In this document: piece by piece, positions 33,572 through 41,644 of the stretch
Position numbering within the stretch: the stretch's first letter is position 1
Layout: every line of letters begins with the position of its first letter
NCBI GenBank assembly: GCA_964522015.1
Contig: CAZFST010000026.1
Span: 1 to 64,000 of the forward strand
Source: QQWI01 sp964522015
Lineage (GTDB): Bacteria > Bacillota > Clostridia > Peptostreptococcales > Acidaminobacteraceae
Direction of reading: 5' to 3'
DNA length: 64,000 bases
Program-made: the position numbers and the translations under genes
The notes under the pieces: generated by a model
Seen by the model: the letters and a program-made list of their open reading frames with translations, nothing else
What the model was told of the DNA's origin: nothing
Databases searched by the model: none

Positions 33572-33941
33572 AAAAATCACCTCCGATGTTCTTCTTACCC
33601 CACTGATGGTGACATAATCAGGATAAATTTCGGAGGCTGAGCATTGATTTTGAAGTGTTTAAGCAAAAATGCATTTTTATCTAGCCTTATAATCTGTAAA
33701 AGTGTTTTCTTTTCGAGGCTCCTTTGTTATAATGACAATGTATGAAAACGTTATCCTGTAAAATTATTAAGAAAGGTTAACGTTTTCACAGCCAGTATAG
33801 GTTGAGACACACCATTTAGCGTGTTATCATTAATTTAGCAGGTATGCGCCTAATCAAGAGCCCTTGGTTAGGGAGCGCATGGCAAAAACAACCGTTGCAA
33901 GGTAACCTAAATCTTGCAAAGACAATGTGGGAGGTCCTATC
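33572..33941 (+). promoter_or_regulatory. serC promoter, twin operator-like sites and structured leader
   Basis: No gene in this stretch. TGTTATAAT (33725-33733) is an extended -10. TGAAAACGTTATCC (33743-33756) and, inverted, GGTTAACGTTTTCA (33775-33788) match the cre consensus at 13 of 14 positions each; they sit at or just after the start of transcription, 32 bp apart. The remaining leader can fold: 33843-33880 (ATGCGC/GCGCAT enclosing CTAATCAAG/CTTGGTTAG) and 33895-33919 (TTGCAAG/CTTGCAA). No known riboswitch or T-box signature was recognised. Confidence 0.55.
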
Positions 33942-35015
33942 ATGCATAAGAAACTTTTTATTCCTGGTCCAGTTGATTGTAGAGAAGATGTACTTCAAAA
34001 GTTAGCAACACCGCAAATCAGCCACAGAGGTAAAGAAGCCACTGAACTTCAAAAGAGTATTTCAGAAAAAATGCAACAGTTGATGTTCACACAGAACACA
34101 ATTGTTTTGAGCACATCATCAGGTAGTGGCATGATGGAAATGGCTGTTAAATCTTGTACAAAAAAACGTGCTGCGGTTTTCTCAGTTGGTGCATTTGGTG
34201 ACAGATGGTACAAAATGTGTACGGCTAATGGTATCCCTGCAGATAAGATCAAATCAGAACTCGGTATGCCAACAACTCCAGAAATGGTTGAAGAAGCATT
34301 GGCAACTGGTAAATATGACGTTGTAACAGTAACACATAACGAAACATCAAGCGGTATCATGAATCCAGTTGGCGAAATCGGTAAAGTAGTTGCTAAATAT
34401 CCAGATGTTATTTTCTGCGTAGATACAGTTTCTTCACTTGGCGGTGCAAAAGTGCCAGTTGACGAATGGGGTATTGACGTTTGTGTGACTTCAACGCAAA
34501 AATGCCTTGGCTTGCCAGCAGGTCTTTCAATTGCATCGGTTTCTGAAAAAGCCTACCAACGTGCACTAACAGTTGAAAACAGAGGTCTTTACTTTGATAT
34601 GGTAGAGCTTGTGGACAAAGTAAGAGCTGACTTCCAGTATCCTTCTACTCCTTCTCTTCCTCATATGTTCGCACTTGACTTCCAATTGACTCAGATTCTT
34701 GAAGTCGAGGGCCTTGACAACCGTTTCAATAGACATGCTGAAATGGCTGCAGTGGTTAGAGCTTGGGCTAACAAATACTTCAAAATGCTTCCAGAAGAAA
34801 AATACGCGTCTAACACGTTGACAACCATGTACAACACTAGAGAAATCAACGTTGGCGACCTTAATAAAGAATTGGGTAAACGTGGTTGGATGATTTCAAA
34901 TGGCTACGGAGACCTTAAAGAAAAAACATTCCGTATCGCTCATATGGCTGACACGCAAATGGAAACATTGCAAGAACTTCTGAGAGAAATCGAAGATATC
35001 TTAGGCTTAGAATAA
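33942..35015 (+). CDS. serC: Class V aminotransferase, probable phosphoserine aminotransferase
   Basis: 357 residues. The fold-type I PLP enzyme begins FIPGPVDCREDVLQKL, the start typical of the serine-pyruvate/alanine-glyoxylate branch. STSSGSGMMEMAV binds the cofactor phosphate, FCVDTVSSLGGAKVP holds the PLP aspartate, and K187 in TSTQKCLGLPAGLS is the Schiff-base lysine. Operon position directly before serA points to 3-phosphohydroxypyruvate to phosphoserine conversion, as in other Clostridia and methanogens that use this branch; classical SerC is a different branch. An alanine-glyoxylate or serine-glyoxylate activity cannot be excluded. I chose ATG 33942 behind GGGAGG; a GTG at 33927 precedes that site. 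Confidence 0.8.
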   Translation: MHKKLFIPGPVDCREDVLQKLATPQISHRGKEATELQKSISEKMQQLMFTQNTIVLSTSSGSGMMEMAVKSCTKKRAAVFSVGAFGDRWYKMCTANGIPADKIKSELGMPTTPEMVEEALATGKYDVVTVTHNETSSGIMNPVGEIGKVVAKYPDVIFCVDTVSSLGGAKVPVDEWGIDVCVTSTQKCLGLPAGLSIASVSEKAYQRALTVENRGLYFDMVELVDKVRADFQYPSTPSLPHMFALDFQLTQILEVEGLDNRFNRHAEMAAVVRAWANKYFKMLPEEKYASNTLTTMYNTREINVGDLNKELGKRGWMISNGYGDLKEKTFRIAHMADTQMETLQELLREIEDILGLE

Positions 35016-35055
35016 GCGATAAGGTTTATAATAAGCGACTAACTGGAGGTTTCAC

Positions 35056-35964
35056 ATGTTGAAAATTTTAGCAAATGACGGTATGGATAAATCGGGTATC
35101 AAACAATTGTTGGATTTGGGCCACGAGGTTACCACTGATTATTTAGAAGGTGATGCTTTAATCCAAAGACTTAAAGAAGTTGATGTTTTAGTGGTTAGAA
35201 GCAAAACTAAAGTTCGGGAGGCCTTGATTGATCAAGTGGCTGGTGGTACTTTGAAGCTTGTCATCAGAGCTGGTGTTGGCATTGATAATATCGATCACGA
35301 ATATGCTGAGTCTAAGGGTATTGCTGTTAGAAATACACCAAACTCAAGCTCTGCTTCTGTGGCAGAACTGGCGATTGGTCATATGTTCACATTAGCCCGT
35401 CACTTGCATATGGCAAATGTCACTATGAGAGATGGCAAATGGCTTAAAAATGATTTTGCAGGCATTGAGCTTGGTGGCAAGACACTTGGTCTTATCGGCT
35501 TTGGTCGTATCGCTAGAGAAACGGGTATCCGTGCCCGTGCTCTTGGCATGAACGTGGTTTATTACGATTTGATGGGCGCTGCTGAAGGTATGGACGGTTA
35601 TGCCTACTTGCCTTTTGAAGAAGTCCTTAAAACTGCTGACTTTGTGTCTCTTCACATTCCTTTCTTTGCAGAAAAAGGCGCGACTATCGGCGAAGCTGAA
35701 TTTGCAATCATGAAAGACGGCGCTTATTTGATTAACTGCGCTCGTGGTGGTGTGGTTGACGAAACAGCTCTTCTTAAAGCTCTTGACAGCGGTAAAATTA
35801 CGGCTGCTGCTCTTGATGTATTTGAAGAAGAACCGACTAAAAACCAAGCGATCTTTACTCACCCTAAAATTTCTTTGACACCGCATATCGGTGCTTCTAC
35901 AGCTGAGGCGCAGGAGCGCATTGGCCAAGAAACAATCGATGTCATTGTCAAGTTTTTCGCATAG
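35056..35964 (+). CDS. serA: D-3-phosphoglycerate dehydrogenase, short form
   Basis: 302 residues. It oxidises 3-phosphoglycerate, the first step of serine synthesis. The NAD-binding core has TLGLIGFGRIARETG, preceded by RAGVGIDNID and NTPNSSSASVAELAIG. The catalytic triad is visible as ARGGVVDE (Arg), the Glu region LDVFEEEPT, and SLTPHIGAST (His). It lacks the C-terminal ACT domain, so serine feedback through that domain is absent. ACTGGAGG precedes the ATG. It follows serC by 40 bases and precedes the DUF1015 gene by 25. Confidence 0.93.
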   Translation: MLKILANDGMDKSGIKQLLDLGHEVTTDYLEGDALIQRLKEVDVLVVRSKTKVREALIDQVAGGTLKLVIRAGVGIDNIDHEYAESKGIAVRNTPNSSSASVAELAIGHMFTLARHLHMANVTMRDGKWLKNDFAGIELGGKTLGLIGFGRIARETGIRARALGMNVVYYDLMGAAEGMDGYAYLPFEEVLKTADFVSLHIPFFAEKGATIGEAEFAIMKDGAYLINCARGGVVDETALLKALDSGKITAAALDVFEEEPTKNQAIFTHPKISLTPHIGASTAEAQERIGQETIDVIVKFFA

Positions 35965-35989
35965 GCATTATTAATTCAGGAGGCTATCC

Positions 35990-37234
35990 ATGGCAATCGT
36001 AAGACCCTTTAAAGCAGTACGACCTAAGCAAGACATCGTCGATAAGGTAATTTGCCTTCCATACGACGTTATGAACAGACAAGAAGCTACTGAAATGGCT
36101 GCTGGTAATCCTTTGTCATACCTTCACGTAGTTCGTTCAGAGATGGACGTTCCAGCAGAAATGGATCAGTATGATCCTTTGGTTTACCAAACTGCTAGAA
36201 AAAACTTGGATGCTTTCCAAGCTGACGGTACACTTTTCCAAGATCCAACACCACGTTACTACATCTACAGACAAATCATGTGGGGCCGTGTTCAAACGGG
36301 TATCGTCGCGTGTACGTCAATTGACGACTACATGAACGACATTATCAAAAAACACGAATTCACACGTCCTGTTAAAGAAGTGGATAGAATCAACAACTTT
36401 GACGTGTGTGATGCTCATACTGAGCCTGTTTTCCTTTCATACAAAAAGAACGATGAAATCAACGGTATCGTCAATGACTGGATCAAGTTCCACATGCCAA
36501 CTTACAATGTCACAACTGAAGATGAAATCACTCATATCTTCTGGGATATTAACGATGCTGCTAAAAATGCTCGCATTCAAGAAATCTTCTCTGGTATCGA
36601 CTACCTTTACATTGCAGATGGCCACCACAGATCAGCTTCTTCTGTAAAAGTAGGTTTAAAGCGTCGTGAAGAGAACCCTAATTTTGATGGCACTGAAGAA
36701 TTTAACTTCTTTATGGCTGTAATTTTCCCAGACGAAGACCTCTTTATCATGGACTACAACCGCGTGGTTAAAGATCTTAATGGCAACACAAAAGAAGAAT
36801 TCCTCGCTAAAATTGGTGGAAAATTTGAAGTTGCAGTGATTGGTACTGAGGCATTTAAACCAATGGAAGCTAGAAACTTCGGCATGTTTCTCGATGGTCA
36901 GTGGTACAGAATCACTGCTAAAGAAGGCATCTATGACAACAACGATCCAGTTGATCGCCTAGATGTTTCTATCCTTCAAAAGAATCTGCTTCACCCAGTA
37001 CTTGGCATTGAAGATCCAAGAACGGACAACCGCATCGACTTTATCGGTGGTATCCGCGGTCTGAATGAACTTGAGCGCCGTTGTGGCCTAGACATGGCTG
37101 TTGCATTTAGTATGTACCCAACAACTATGGCAGACCTGATTGCTATTGCTGATGCTGGTGAAGTAATGCCTCCAAAATCAACTTGGTTCGAGCCTAAGCT
37201 CAGATCGGGCATGTTTGTTCACAAAATGAAATAG
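35990..37234 (+). CDS. DUF1015 family protein of the serine operon
   Basis: 414 residues, soluble. It matches the DUF1015 family throughout: an N-terminal IVRPFKAVRPKQDIVDKVICLPYDV, YIYRQIMWGRVQTGIVACTSIDDY, the conserved histidine cluster YIADGHHRSASSV, and a C-terminal GIRGLNELERRCG. The role is not established. The fixed neighbourhood with serC and serA in Clostridia suggests the missing phosphoserine phosphatase step or a regulatory role, as inference only; no SerB motif (DxDST) is seen. CAGGAGG lies 7 bases upstream of the ATG, and the operon ends at the strong terminator at 37254. Confidence 0.88.
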   Translation: MAIVRPFKAVRPKQDIVDKVICLPYDVMNRQEATEMAAGNPLSYLHVVRSEMDVPAEMDQYDPLVYQTARKNLDAFQADGTLFQDPTPRYYIYRQIMWGRVQTGIVACTSIDDYMNDIIKKHEFTRPVKEVDRINNFDVCDAHTEPVFLSYKKNDEINGIVNDWIKFHMPTYNVTTEDEITHIFWDINDAAKNARIQEIFSGIDYLYIADGHHRSASSVKVGLKRREENPNFDGTEEFNFFMAVIFPDEDLFIMDYNRVVKDLNGNTKEEFLAKIGGKFEVAVIGTEAFKPMEARNFGMFLDGQWYRITAKEGIYDNNDPVDRLDVSILQKNLLHPVLGIEDPRTDNRIDFIGGIRGLNELERRCGLDMAVAFSMYPTTMADLIAIADAGEVMPPKSTWFEPKLRSGMFVHKMK

Positions 37235-37253
37235 TTCTTTTAAGTAATGCTAT

Positions 37254-37302
37254 AAAAAAAGCCACAAGTCGGGAAGTGATTGCCGACCTGTGGCTTTTTT
37301 TG
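37254..37302 (+). terminator. Terminator of the serine operon
   Basis: GCCACAAGTCGG and CCGACCTGTGGC pair over 12 positions with one mismatch, with A7 before and T7 after, so it could work in both directions. Confidence 0.9.
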
Positions 37303-37390
37303 CGAGTTATTATGATGTGAACTTTTATTGGTCCGCAGGTGGTTTTTAATCATGGTGCTGATTTATTCACACTTTGTTCACAAACTCCCC

Positions 37391-37419
37391 ACGACATCAT
37401 CACAAAATCCGAGTATAAT
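37391..37419 (+). promoter_or_regulatory. Promoter for the FMN-binding/ferredoxin pair
   Basis: ACGACA and TATAAT (37414-37419) are separated by 17 bases. A ribosome binding site, AAGGAGAGG, follows about 30 bases on. Confidence 0.6.
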
Positions 37420-37451
37420 GGTCATTATGTTATATAAGGAGAGGTTACAGA

Positions 37452-38294
37452 ATGCTAATCGTATTAATTGGACTCATCATTTTATTTTGTGTTGTGATGC
37501 TAGTGCATCACTTTTGGGGGAAGCACCTGAGGGCGACAAGGTTCTTTAAAAATCTAGATTTGTCCTTTAGGGGCATGATTATCGCCCTGGCCCTTGTGAT
37601 TGCCATCGTTTCTGCAGTTGAAGTGCAAAACTTGATTCCTAAAGTCCCATCGGATTTTAATGTGGGTAGCGATATGGAAACCGACGAATCTCCTACGGAG
37701 AGTCAAGTCGGGCAGACTATAGCCGATCAAACAGCTGTTGACCAAACGGTAGTCGTCGACCAACCGTCAGTCGCTGACCAAACAACAGCAGTTGAGCAAA
37801 CAACAGCAACTGAGCAAACAGTTGTTGCCAGCCAAGGGGGCAGTGCACTCGCCCCAAGTCTTGATACGACAAAAAAGGCAGTGAATCCTCCCACTAATGC
37901 GGCGGTTCCTGCGACTAAGGTTGCCCCAGTGGCTACTGTACCAGTTACCAAACCGGCAGAGGTGATTACCGCGGCTCCGGTAACCAAACCAACCACTACA
38001 GCCGCCGCAGTCCCTCAATACGCAGACGGTGTCTATTCTGGCTCCGGTTTTGGATTTAGGGGTACCATCGACGTAGAAGTCACCATTTCTAGCGGTCAGA
38101 TCAGCGATGTCATCGTTACGGATCACCAAGAGGACATGAAGTGGTACAATAGAGCCTATTATGAGGTAGTAGACCGTATTTTAGCGGCTAATTCCAGCAA
38201 AGTGGATTCGGTGTCTGGGGCAACATACTCTTCCTTGGGCATTATTGATGGTGTCTATGAAGCCCTTGAAAAATCAAAAGCGGCTAAGAAATAG
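37452..38294 (+). CDS. Membrane-anchored FMN-binding domain protein
   Basis: 280 residues: a hydrophobic segment (1-20), a second one (38-55), a long low-complexity stalk (75-190) made of DQT/EQT and then P/T/A/V repeats, and a C-terminal FMN-binding domain (195-277). The domain reads GVYSGSGFGFRGTIDVEVTI and ends with DSVSGATYSS, the flavinylation pattern DxxSGATx(S/T) of RnfG/NqrC-like proteins; the acceptor would be Ser. It is probably an extracytoplasmic flavoprotein. The next gene is a membrane [4Fe-4S] protein, so electrons likely pass between the two. The ApbE flavin transferase needed for attachment is not in the window. Confidence 0.85.
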   Translation: MLIVLIGLIILFCVVMLVHHFWGKHLRATRFFKNLDLSFRGMIIALALVIAIVSAVEVQNLIPKVPSDFNVGSDMETDESPTESQVGQTIADQTAVDQTVVVDQPSVADQTTAVEQTTATEQTVVASQGGSALAPSLDTTKKAVNPPTNAAVPATKVAPVATVPVTKPAEVITAAPVTKPTTTAAAVPQYADGVYSGSGFGFRGTIDVEVTISSGQISDVIVTDHQEDMKWYNRAYYEVVDRILAANSSKVDSVSGATYSSLGIIDGVYEALEKSKAAKK

Positions 38295-38329
38295 AATTGT
38301 AAATAAGGGTTAAGAAATAGGAGCGAGTC

Positions 38330-39001
38330 ATGAAGAAAATAGCTTTACTGCGTTTGGCCGTACAGAGTGGGACTTTACTCTTAATGAGCCTTATCATTTT
38401 TAATTTCCCTACAGCCTTTAAACCCGTTTTTTTAGCATCTATCCTTATCTTCGGGGTCTTTTATTGCGGGTGGCTCTGTCCATTTGGACTATTGCAAGAC
38501 CTTGGTTCCAGGCTAGGACGCTTCTTAGGCATCAAAAAAAGACAGGTGCCAAAATCACTGCACAAGGTTCTGATATATGGGCGATATGTACTGGCAATCG
38601 TGGCCCTTGTATCAGTTTCAGAAATGGTTTTTACAGTACTGGGAATCGAACCTATGGGATCAACCCTGAGTATCCTCAATAGGCACATACCATCAGCTCT
38701 TGCCATTGGGGTTTTAGTTGGCTTTATCGCCATTGCCATGGTCTATGAACGGCCTTATTGTCGTTATTTTTGCATTGAAGGTGCAAAGTATGGATTTTTC
38801 AGTCTGTTTCGAGTCTTCACCATCAAAAGAAATCCAAAGACCTGCATTCAGTGCAAAAAGTGTGATAAAGCTTGTCCAATGCAGATCAATATTACAAAAG
38901 TGGATCACCTAAGATCTCCTCAGTGCATCAACTGCCTCACTTGCATCAGTGTCTGTCCTGTAAAAGGCGCCTTAAGTTACGGGGTTATAAAAAAGAATTG
39001 A
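38330..39001 (+). CDS. NapH/NosR-like membrane [4Fe-4S] protein
   Basis: 223 residues with about four or five hydrophobic segments in the first 140. C46/C50 in CGWLCPFG and C144/C148 in CRYFC are the membrane-facing cysteine pairs seen in NapH, NosR and YccM. Two ferredoxin-type clusters follow: C172-x2-C175-x2-C178-x3-C182-P and C199-x2-C202-x2-C205-x3-C209-P. It would carry electrons across or along the membrane to the FMN-binding protein encoded just upstream. The final acceptor is unknown. AGGAGCG precedes the ATG, and a terminator ends the two-gene unit. Confidence 0.88.
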   Translation: MKKIALLRLAVQSGTLLLMSLIIFNFPTAFKPVFLASILIFGVFYCGWLCPFGLLQDLGSRLGRFLGIKKRQVPKSLHKVLIYGRYVLAIVALVSVSEMVFTVLGIEPMGSTLSILNRHIPSALAIGVLVGFIAIAMVYERPYCRYFCIEGAKYGFFSLFRVFTIKRNPKTCIQCKKCDKACPMQINITKVDHLRSPQCINCLTCISVCPVKGALSYGVIKKN

Positions 39002-39027
39002 TTTTTAAGTCAGAATAAAGTAATCCC

Positions 39028-39060
39028 AAGGGGATTGTTCAAGCGAACAGTCCCTTTTTT
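39028..39060 (+). terminator. Terminator after the ferredoxin gene
   Basis: AAGGGGATTGTTC and GAACAGTCCCTT pair with small mismatches around an AAGC loop, followed by six T residues. Confidence 0.75.
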
Positions 39061-39096
39061 ACTGCCATTTTGATAGCCTTTAGGTCCGTCTTTGGT

Positions 39097-39102
39097 TATA
39101 AT
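39097..39102 (+). promoter_or_regulatory. -10 element of the cobalamin operon
   Basis: TATAAT in TTGGTTATAATAGAG, 27 bases before the first gene. The -35 is weak. The leader is too short for a cobalamin riboswitch. Confidence 0.5.
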
Positions 39103-39128
39103 AGAGATAGTAAACGAGAGGGGTTCAT

Positions 39129-40181
39129 ATGTTCAAAAAAGGTTTGATCTTGGGCAAATTTATGCCCTTCCATAAAGGACACCAGGCGTTGATTGACTTT
39201 GCCCTCACTAAGGCTAGCCAAATACAGGTTGTAATTGTTGAAAAAGTCGGCGAAACCATTCCGCTACAGGTTAGAAAAGAATGGATCGAGGGCATTTACG
39301 GGTCAAGTGTTTCAGGTGGCACCGTGCAAGTCTCTTGCTTTTGCCACGATCTCCCCCACGATGGCCGTTTTTTAGAGAAGGATATGGCTCTTTGGTGCCA
39401 GGCAATCTACAGGGCGTTTCCAGATGTAGACGTGTTTATCTCCTCTGAAGCCTACGGGGAAGTTTTGGCCACTCACATGGGCATTTCCCATGTTCAATTT
39501 GAGCCAGCTCGTAGTTCTGTGCCCATCACCGCCACTGAAATCAGAGAGAATCCCCAGGCCTATGCAGCCTATTTACCAGATGTCGTCAAATCCTATTACG
39601 GCATTAATAGAGGAGTCAAAATGTCAGAAATTATTTTAGTAACCGGAGGTGCCAGAAGTGGTAAAAGCACCTTTGCCGAGGGTCTAGTAGCCCAGTATGG
39701 CCATAACATTGCATATATTGCAACGGCCCTAGCCTTTGATACAGGTATGCAGGACCGTATTGAAAAGCACCGAGCTCAGCGTCCTAGCCACTGGGAGACC
39801 ATTGAGGCGTTTGAGAATCTCGGGGGCGTATTTTTAGGCCGCAAAGACCAGCACCAGGGCTATTTACTGGATTGTATCACCCTGATGGTGACCAATTTAA
39901 TGTTTAAAGATATGCCCGATTTTGATACGCTTTTGCCAGAAAAACTTGAAGAGATGGAAGCTATGATTTACCAGCAAGTTGCAGATATGGTGAAGGGCAT
40001 TCGAGAATCTGGCGCCAAAGTGGTGCTTGTGACAAACGAAGTCGGCCTAGGAATTGTACCAGAAAACCCAATCGCTCGACTTTACCGAGACATTGCCGGT
40101 CGCGTCAATCAACAATTGGGCCACCAAGCGGATGCCGTTTATTTAGTGGTATGCGGACAAGCCCTTAAAATCAAAGGATAG
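39129..40181 (+). CDS. cobU: NadR-like nucleotidyltransferase fused to CobU
   Basis: 350 residues with two domains. Residues 1-160 are a NadR-type adenylyltransferase: GKFMPFHKGHQALI (HxGH site) and ITATEIRENPQAYAAYLPDVVK, close to NadR's ISGAQIRENP...P.VK. Residues 165-350 are a full CobU: P-loop VTGGARSGKST, IATALAFDTGMQDRI, HRAQRPSHWETIE and VTNEVGLGIVPENPIARLYRDIAGRVNQ. CobU phosphorylates adenosylcobinamide and converts it to the GDP form. In NadR the second domain is a ribosylnicotinamide kinase; here CobU takes its place. An internal ATG at 39621 (M165) has AGAGGAG 5 bases upstream, so CobU may also be made alone. What the first domain adenylylates is unknown. Confidence 0.85.
   Translation: MFKKGLILGKFMPFHKGHQALIDFALTKASQIQVVIVEKVGETIPLQVRKEWIEGIYGSSVSGGTVQVSCFCHDLPHDGRFLEKDMALWCQAIYRAFPDVDVFISSEAYGEVLATHMGISHVQFEPARSSVPITATEIRENPQAYAAYLPDVVKSYYGINRGVKMSEIILVTGGARSGKSTFAEGLVAQYGHNIAYIATALAFDTGMQDRIEKHRAQRPSHWETIEAFENLGGVFLGRKDQHQGYLLDCITLMVTNLMFKDMPDFDTLLPEKLEEMEAMIYQQVADMVKGIRESGAKVVLVTNEVGLGIVPENPIARLYRDIAGRVNQQLGHQADAVYLVVCGQALKIKG
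39609..39623 (+). promoter_or_regulatory. Internal ribosome binding site and start for CobU domain
   Basis: AGAGGAG (39609-39615), a 5-base spacer, then ATG (39621-39623), in frame with the fusion, exactly where a stand-alone CobU would begin (MSEIILVTGG). Confidence 0.65.
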
Positions 40182-40188
40182 GTGGGAT

Positions 40189-40932
40189 ATGCGTTCATTT
40201 TTAGTGATGCTCCAATTTCTCACAAGATTTCCCCTGCCATTTACGGTGCCCTGCGACGATAAAACCTTTCAAAAGGGACTGGCGTACTTCACGGTGGTCG
40301 GCCTATTGTTAGGGTTGGCCCTGGTGGGTGTCGGTAATATTTTGGTGCAATTTGTCTTTGATAATTGGGCTGTGGCCATTCTACTCACTCTGTTTCATCT
40401 AGTGGCTACGGGGGGGCTCCATATGGATGGGGTTGCCGACAGTGCCGATGGCCTTTTAAGCAACCGTTCACCAGAGCGGATGCTAGAGATTATGAAAGAT
40501 TCAAGAATCGGTTCAAATGGCGTGTTGGCCATTGTGATGGTTCTTGCCCTTAAAACCGTGGGTATAAAATTAGCCTTGGATTACGGCCTTTGGTGGGTGC
40601 TTTTGGCCATGCCAATTGCAGGCCGTTTTGCTGTGGTTTTTGCGGCCTGGAAGGGTAAAACCCCTAGAGAACAGGGGATGGGTAACTTATTTATCGGGAA
40701 AGCCACCCTGCCCATTGTGGCCCTAAATGCTGTGGTATTGTTAGCATTGACACCATTTTTAGGCTATGCGCCTTTTGCAGTCGTATTGGCACTTAGTTTT
40801 ACACTTTGGCTAATAAAGGCCGTTACAAAACTGATTGGTGGTATAACTGGAGATGTTTTAGGGACGATTATTGAACTCAATGAGGTCGTGTATCTCTTTG
40901 GATTTTTAGTGTGGGCAAGATATTTAGGTTAA
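40189..40932 (+). CDS. cobS: Adenosylcobinamide-GDP ribazoletransferase (cobalamin synthase)
   Basis: 247 residues, a polytopic membrane enzyme joining adenosylcobinamide-GDP and alpha-ribazole(-phosphate). It opens with FLVMLQFLTRFPLP, typical of CobS, and has the acidic motif GGLHMDGVADSADGLLSNRSPERMLEIMKDSRIGSNG, the probable metal and substrate site. REQGMG and the late helices fit the family. GGTGGGATATG gives the ribosome binding site 7 bases after the CobU fusion, consistent with one operon: CobU makes its substrate and CobC, next, handles the phosphate. Confidence 0.95.
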   Translation: MRSFLVMLQFLTRFPLPFTVPCDDKTFQKGLAYFTVVGLLLGLALVGVGNILVQFVFDNWAVAILLTLFHLVATGGLHMDGVADSADGLLSNRSPERMLEIMKDSRIGSNGVLAIVMVLALKTVGIKLALDYGLWWVLLAMPIAGRFAVVFAAWKGKTPREQGMGNLFIGKATLPIVALNAVVLLALTPFLGYAPFAVVLALSFTLWLIKAVTKLIGGITGDVLGTIIELNEVVYLFGFLVWARYLG

Positions 40933-40991
40933 TTGATTGGAGATTGAGGGCTGTTTATCTATAACAGATTGAAAGTAAAGGCGGTCATCAG

Positions 40992-41585
40992 ATGAAAGAG
41001 GTTTATCTACTTAGGCACGGTCAGTCCACTGCCAACCGTGATGCTGTTTTGGCGGGGTGGACAGATGTTTCCCTCACAGATCAAGGCCACAGCCAGGCCC
41101 GGGGGGCGGCGCAAAGACTCTTAGCCCTTAATACTTTAGGGTTTGACGCAATCATCAGCAGTGACTTGACCCGAGCGCTGCAGACTGCAGCCCCCATATC
41201 CGAGGCTCTGGGACTGCCCATTATCAAAGAGCCAGGTCTGCGGGAACTCCATTTGGGCCGCTGGGAAAACCTCAGCTTCCAAGAGGTCCAGCAGGCAGAC
41301 CCAGAATTGGCAGACCAATGGTTGATGGACGGGCTCAGCTTTTGCTATCCCGAGGGGGAGTCCATTAAAGACGTGATTGAACGGTCTAAAGTGGTGATTG
41401 ATGGGTACCTAGAAAAACACGATCGCCTGCTGGTGGTAGCCCACGGAGGTACACTGGCAGCTATTATTGCCCACTATGTCTTTGGAGATGCCCTTCACGC
41501 AAAGGGTATTTACCTAGATAATGCCTGCTTTTCACGGCTGGTTTTCCATCAAGGGGGAGCCACCCTCAACCTTCTGAATGCTTAA
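40992..41585 (+). CDS. cobC: Alpha-ribazole phosphatase-type histidine phosphatase
   Basis: 197 residues of the phosphoglycerate-mutase superfamily. The catalytic motif LLRHGQSTANRD has the phospho-histidine; SSDLTRALQTA, the glutamate in LRELHLGRWE, and the second histidine in VVAHGGTLAAI complete the site. In this position it is best read as CobC, which removes phosphate from alpha-ribazole-5'-phosphate or cobalamin-5'-phosphate. The family is broad, so a general phosphatase is possible. AAAGGCGG precedes the ATG. Confidence 0.85.
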   Translation: MKEVYLLRHGQSTANRDAVLAGWTDVSLTDQGHSQARGAAQRLLALNTLGFDAIISSDLTRALQTAAPISEALGLPIIKEPGLRELHLGRWENLSFQEVQQADPELADQWLMDGLSFCYPEGESIKDVIERSKVVIDGYLEKHDRLLVVAHGGTLAAIIAHYVFGDALHAKGIYLDNACFSRLVFHQGGATLNLLNA

Positions 41586-41644
41586 TTCAAAGGTTCAGAA
41601 TAGAATAGCTTCAGAATAATAAGCTGAGATGACAGGAGAAAACA

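Noticed and set aside
33880..33899. Sigma-54 promoter (TGGCA...TTGC) before serC
   Set aside because: The two blocks are 9 bases apart instead of the required 5, and a good sigma-70 type -10 is already present.
33786..33941. T-box leader for the serine operon
   Set aside because: No T-box sequence (TGGNACCGCG-like) and no terminator/antiterminator pair were found.
35392..35928. 178-codon open frame antisense to serA
   Set aside because: It is a shadow of the strongly conserved serA frame, has no ribosome binding site and reads as low-conservation, Lys/Ser/Phe-rich sequence.
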